Below, piece after piece: positions 61,773 through 64,000 of a stretch of DNA of 64,000 bases. Under the pieces are notes generated by a model, which searched no databases, was not told where the DNA came from, and worked only from the letters and a program-made list of their open reading frames with translations. The stretch is from an uncultured Bryobacteraceae bacterium (GTDB lineage Bacteria; Acidobacteriota; Terriglobia; Bryobacterales; Bryobacteraceae), in contig CALDSU010000012.1 of assembly GCA_937924525.1 (NCBI GenBank), positions 55,390 through 119,389 on the forward strand, read 5' to 3'. The position numbers were made by a program, and so were the translations under genes. Every line of letters begins with the position of its first letter. Within the stretch, counting starts at the first letter, position 1.

Positions 61773-62580
61773 CGGCGCCTCCCAGCCACATCAGGAATCC
61801 ATGCCAGAGCCGTTCGAGGCGCTGGTTGTCGCGCGCCGCGCGCGCTTCGGCCCTCGCCGTCAGCCAGCGGCGCCATTCGCGCCCGGTAAGGGACTCGGCC
61901 GCGCCTGCCGCCTCGAGGTCGCGGCCAAGATCCCCGAAGTGCTGCCAACCCGCGATCTGGATCAGATCCTCGCCGATGCGGAATCCCGGCGCCCGCGCCG
62001 CCATTCCGGCCAGGTCGCATCCGGAAGCATGCCAGAAGGCGCCCAGGCGGACCGCCGCCAGCGAGTCCAGATATCGTTTGGCCCGCCGGAGCGCATCTTC
62101 CCCCAGGCGCGGCTGCTGCCCGGCCGCGGCGCCGACGTCGCCCCGGGCCCGCAACTCCTCCCACAGCGCCCTCTCCACGGGGCCCGCGCGCAGGTCCGCT
62201 ACCCAGCAGCCCAACTGCCGCAGGACGCTTAACACCGCGGCCCGCTCGGCGCTGCGCCGCCAGTCCTCGTACCGGCTCCGCCAGTCGGGACGCTGCACCA
62301 ACGCCTCCAGGCGCTCCGCTGTCCGCTCCGCCCGCGGCGCCGCCGGCCAGGCCATTCCTGCCAGCCCCCCATCCGGCCGGAAAAACGCAATCGCGATCCC
62401 CTGGTTCAGACACGCCGTAAGCGCTTCCGCGCTGACCACCGCCGAACCGGTCACGCACAGCCGACCCACGCGGCGCAACGGGAACCTCCGCACCGCCTGC
62501 CCCGCCGCCGCCACCTCCAGCGACGGGCCGTCCGCCGTCACCCGCAGCGTGCTGGCCCCGTCAAGATACAGCGATCTCAT
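61759..62580 (-). CDS. Second Cas1-like protein (Cas1') lacking the catalytic residues
   Basis: This 273-residue protein has a clear Cas1 N-terminal beta domain: SLYLDGASTLRVTADGPSLEV, then FPLRRVGRLCVTGSAVVSAEALTACLNQGIAIAFFRPDGGL. The C-terminal helical region (from ~85) has no counterpart of the E-x-A/Y-F helix, no catalytic His in an FFHxxxxGR motif, and no DLxE. It is also about 50 residues shorter than its neighbour. It is therefore likely non-catalytic, structural or regulatory. It overlaps the real cas1 by 20 bases and cas2' by 14, so all are co-translated. It might form a mixed complex with Cas1. The divergent C-terminus could be a new domain. Confidence 0.72.
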   Translation of the reverse strand: MRSLYLDGASTLRVTADGPSLEVAAAGQAVRRFPLRRVGRLCVTGSAVVSAEALTACLNQGIAIAFFRPDGGLAGMAWPAAPRAERTAERLEALVQRPDWRSRYEDWRRSAERAAVLSVLRQLGCWVADLRAGPVERALWEELRARGDVGAAAGQQPRLGEDALRRAKRYLDSLAAVRLGAFWHASGCDLAGMAARAPGFRIGEDLIQIAGWQHFGDLGRDLEAAGAAESLTGREWRRWLTARAEARAARDNQRLERLWHGFLMWLGGAGGHA

Positions 62581-63544
62581 CTGCTGCTGCTGCTCCTTCC
62601 CCGGCCCCGCCCGTCAGCGTCCGCACCAGCCAGCGCGTGCGGCGCCGCAGCCGCCGCGTCAGCCCGGCCGCCCTCTCCTCCCAAGCCTCGTATACCAGCC
62701 GCCGTCCGGCTTTGCCCAAACGGCATGCGCCTTCGTGCCGGTGAAAATGCTCGGCCCGCAACCCCCGCTGCCGGAACAAATCCCAAACCCACGCATCGGT
62801 GGCCGTCCGCTCCAGTTCCACCAGATCGCACGCCAGGGACTCCCGCCCGTGCGCTGGTTGGTGAAAAAACCCGATGTAGGGATCCAGCCCCGCCGCCACG
62901 ATCACCCGCACCGCCTCGGCATGCGCCAGCGTGTAGCCGAGGGACAGGCACACGTTCACCGGATCGCGCGGCGGCCTCCGGTTGCGTCCCTGAAATCCCA
63001 GCGCCGGAGCGAACAGTTGCTGGTACGCCTGAAAATACGCGTTCGCGGCCGCCCCTTCCGTGCCCATCCACTCGGCCGGCGTGGCCCCCCGGCCCTCGCG
63101 GAGCTTCACCCGTGCCCGCTCCAACGCCGCCGCGGCTTTGTGCAGCTCATATGCCAGCGCGCCCCGCGCCTCCGCCGCCTCCAGCAGCAGCCGCCGTTGA
63201 CCGGCCAGTTTGCAGTCCAGCAGCCGCCGCGCCCACCTCTCGCGCCACGCCCGATCGGTCGCGGCCTGGTATTGCCGCAGCCGTCGCGCCGCGTCAGGCC
63301 CGCCGCCCCCGCTGACCAGCGCGGCCCGCTCCGCGTGCCTCGGATTCAGCACCACGCACACCACCCCTCGCGCGGCCAGCCGGCTCAGCACCGCCGAATC
63401 CAACACTGTCCGGGCGTGGATCACCACCCGCTCCACGAGCGTCAGCGGAACCCGGCGCGGCGCCTCGCCGGGCGCCCGCAACACCAGCGCCCCGCACTCC
63501 TCCTCCAGCCGCAACCCCTTCCGGTCCAGAAACAAGGTCGCCAT
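62561..63544 (-). CDS. cas1: CRISPR-associated endonuclease/integrase Cas1
   Basis: Cas1 (327 residues) integrates new spacers into the CRISPR array. The N-terminal beta domain opens with ATLFLDRKGLRLEEECGALVL. The catalytic residues are present: E163 in GTEGAAANAYF, H228 in IGFFHQPAHGRESLACDLVE, and D240/E243. An Arg-rich tail runs to the end. The ATG at 63544 begins 7 bases downstream of the cas2 stop. It overlaps cas1' by 20 bases. No Cas4 or reverse transcriptase is fused. The residues support an active enzyme; the subtype cannot be read from this gene alone. Confidence 0.92.
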   Translation of the reverse strand: MATLFLDRKGLRLEEECGALVLRAPGEAPRRVPLTLVERVVIHARTVLDSAVLSRLAARGVVCVVLNPRHAERAALVSGGGGPDAARRLRQYQAATDRAWRERWARRLLDCKLAGQRRLLLEAAEARGALAYELHKAAAALERARVKLREGRGATPAEWMGTEGAAANAYFQAYQQLFAPALGFQGRNRRPPRDPVNVCLSLGYTLAHAEAVRVIVAAGLDPYIGFFHQPAHGRESLACDLVELERTATDAWVWDLFRQRGLRAEHFHRHEGACRLGKAGRRLVYEAWEERAAGLTRRLRRRTRWLVRTLTGGAGEGAAAADEIAVS

Positions 63545-63551
63545 CTTGCCC

Positions 63552-63833
63552 TCACCCTACGTAATAAAACGGCGGATCCTCCGGAGCGACCGCAATCCCC
63601 AACGTCAACACCGCCGGCCGGGGATCCAGCCGCACCATCAGATACCGATCCTCCCTCTCCAGCACCGCTCTCAGCTCGGCCACCATTTCTCCGCTCTCGG
63701 CCGGCGTCAAAAAACACTCAAACACCGACTTCTGCCCGCCCGTCGACCAGCCCTTCATGACCTCCCGCGCGCGGCGCAATCGCTTCGGGTCGCGTACGTC
63801 GTACGCGGCAATGAAAAAATCCCGTCCGTCCAC
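63552..63833 (-). CDS. cas2: CRISPR-associated protein Cas2
   Basis: This 93-residue Cas2 begins MDGRDFFIAAYDVRDPKRLRRA, with the metal-binding Asp12, and contains GGQKSVFECFLTPAES (the QxSVFE signature) and RYLMVRLDPRPAVLTLG. Cas2 dimerises and bridges two Cas1 dimers in the adaptation complex. The start is a GTG at 63833, which gives the family N-terminus. It is the first gene of the operon seen in the window, and the leader-like region 63834-64000 lies just upstream. Confidence 0.9.
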   Translation of the reverse strand: MDGRDFFIAAYDVRDPKRLRRAREVMKGWSTGGQKSVFECFLTPAESGEMVAELRAVLEREDRYLMVRLDPRPAVLTLGIAVAPEDPPFYYVG

Positions 63834-64000
63834 CTGCCCAGTACACCCCGCCCAACCTCACGCTGTCACGCCTCCCAAGCTTGCCAACCCGCCGCCACAG
63901 CCGGTTTCAGCCGGACTTGCATATACCCGGTTCCTCTTGGAAAACGTTTCCCAGTTTTCCCCAACTTCAATCCTTTCTGGTTCAGGTCCTCTTTGATTTG
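63834..64000. CRISPR. Possible CRISPR leader and first repeat at the window edge
   Basis: After the cas2 start the sequence becomes AT-richer and contains no gene. GGAAAAC (63939-63945) and GTTTTCC (63954-63960) form an inverted repeat. The last 36 bases (63965-64000) begin CTTCAATCC, like the 5' end of many type I/III repeats written in this orientation (repeats ending GGATTGAAG on the other strand). Only one copy fits in the window, so this is a suggestion, not a called array. The remainder of 63834-63938 holds nothing I can identify, apart from a plausible promoter zone (TATATG on the minus strand). Confidence 0.3.

Noticed and set aside
1..64000. tRNA, rRNA and insertion sequences
   Set aside because: I saw no rRNA, no tRNA T-loop/anticodon arrangement, and no transposase reading frame in the window.

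Overview
The window is GC-rich, densely coded bacterial chromosome. The gene content suggests an Acidobacteriota member of the Solibacter/Bryobacterales type: a paired DUF1549/DUF1553 (PSD1) cytochrome and DUF1501 protein, many Tat- or Sec-exported sugar-acid enzymes, a Rho factor with a long charged N-terminal extension, and Gfo/Idh/MocA, DapA-like and BNR-repeat proteins. The assignment is inferred from gene content; no rRNA or tRNA gene was found. Layout, left to right. (1) 1-1310, minus strand: a cobalamin riboswitch, then a PduO-type adenosyltransferase and the start of cobQ, which runs off the window. (2) 1371-11764: recX, fabD, an exported DapA-like protein and a radical SAM protein with an export signal, then the housekeeping run clpP-clpX-lon-ysxC-rho. 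(3) 11796-18149: a DUF6807 protein, a WbuC-type cupin, a URO-D family protein, a BNR sialidase-like protein and a secreted esterase. (4) 18305-23457, minus strand: a complete isc operon, iscR-iscS-iscU-iscA-hscB-hscA. (5) 23728-29824: a lipoprotein, a sugar isomerase-like TIM barrel, murQ, a YggS family protein and a glycosyltransferase, then an MFS transporter and maf on the other strand. (6) 29912-34947: a selenocysteine-containing, Tat-exported formate dehydrogenase (fdnGHI plus fdhE). (7) 35328-55603: a catabolic island for sugars, uronic acids and possibly glycoproteins. It holds a toroid/malectin protein, Gfo/Idh/MocA, DapA-like, MFS, a beta-hydroxyacid dehydrogenase, a 1620-residue esterase/esterase/glycosidase fusion, an enolase-superfamily dehydratase, a broken S9 peptidase and the PSD1/DUF1501 pair. 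(8) 55708-59852: a metal- or envelope-stress-like unit. A Cys/His-rich exported peptide and two small membrane or exported proteins are transcribed divergently from a histidine kinase and an NtrC-family regulator. Two near-consensus sigma-54 promoters face apart in the shared 307-base region, an architecture like ZraP/ZraSR. (9) 60016-64000, minus strand: a compact CRISPR adaptation/signalling operon, cas2-cas1-cas1'-cas2'-CARF/HEPN nuclease. It has two Cas1-like and two Cas2-like proteins, and the second Cas1 lacks the catalytic residues. A possible leader and first repeat lie at the very end of the window. The two parts most worth following are the paralogous Cas1/Cas1' and Cas2/Cas2' operon and the sigma-54 divergon. 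Three genes show lesions (or possible assembly errors) or recoding: the S9 peptidase has an in-frame TAA plus a +1 shift, a small membrane protein gene at 34955-35199 is frameshifted, and the formate dehydrogenase has an in-frame TGA that is clearly a selenocysteine codon.
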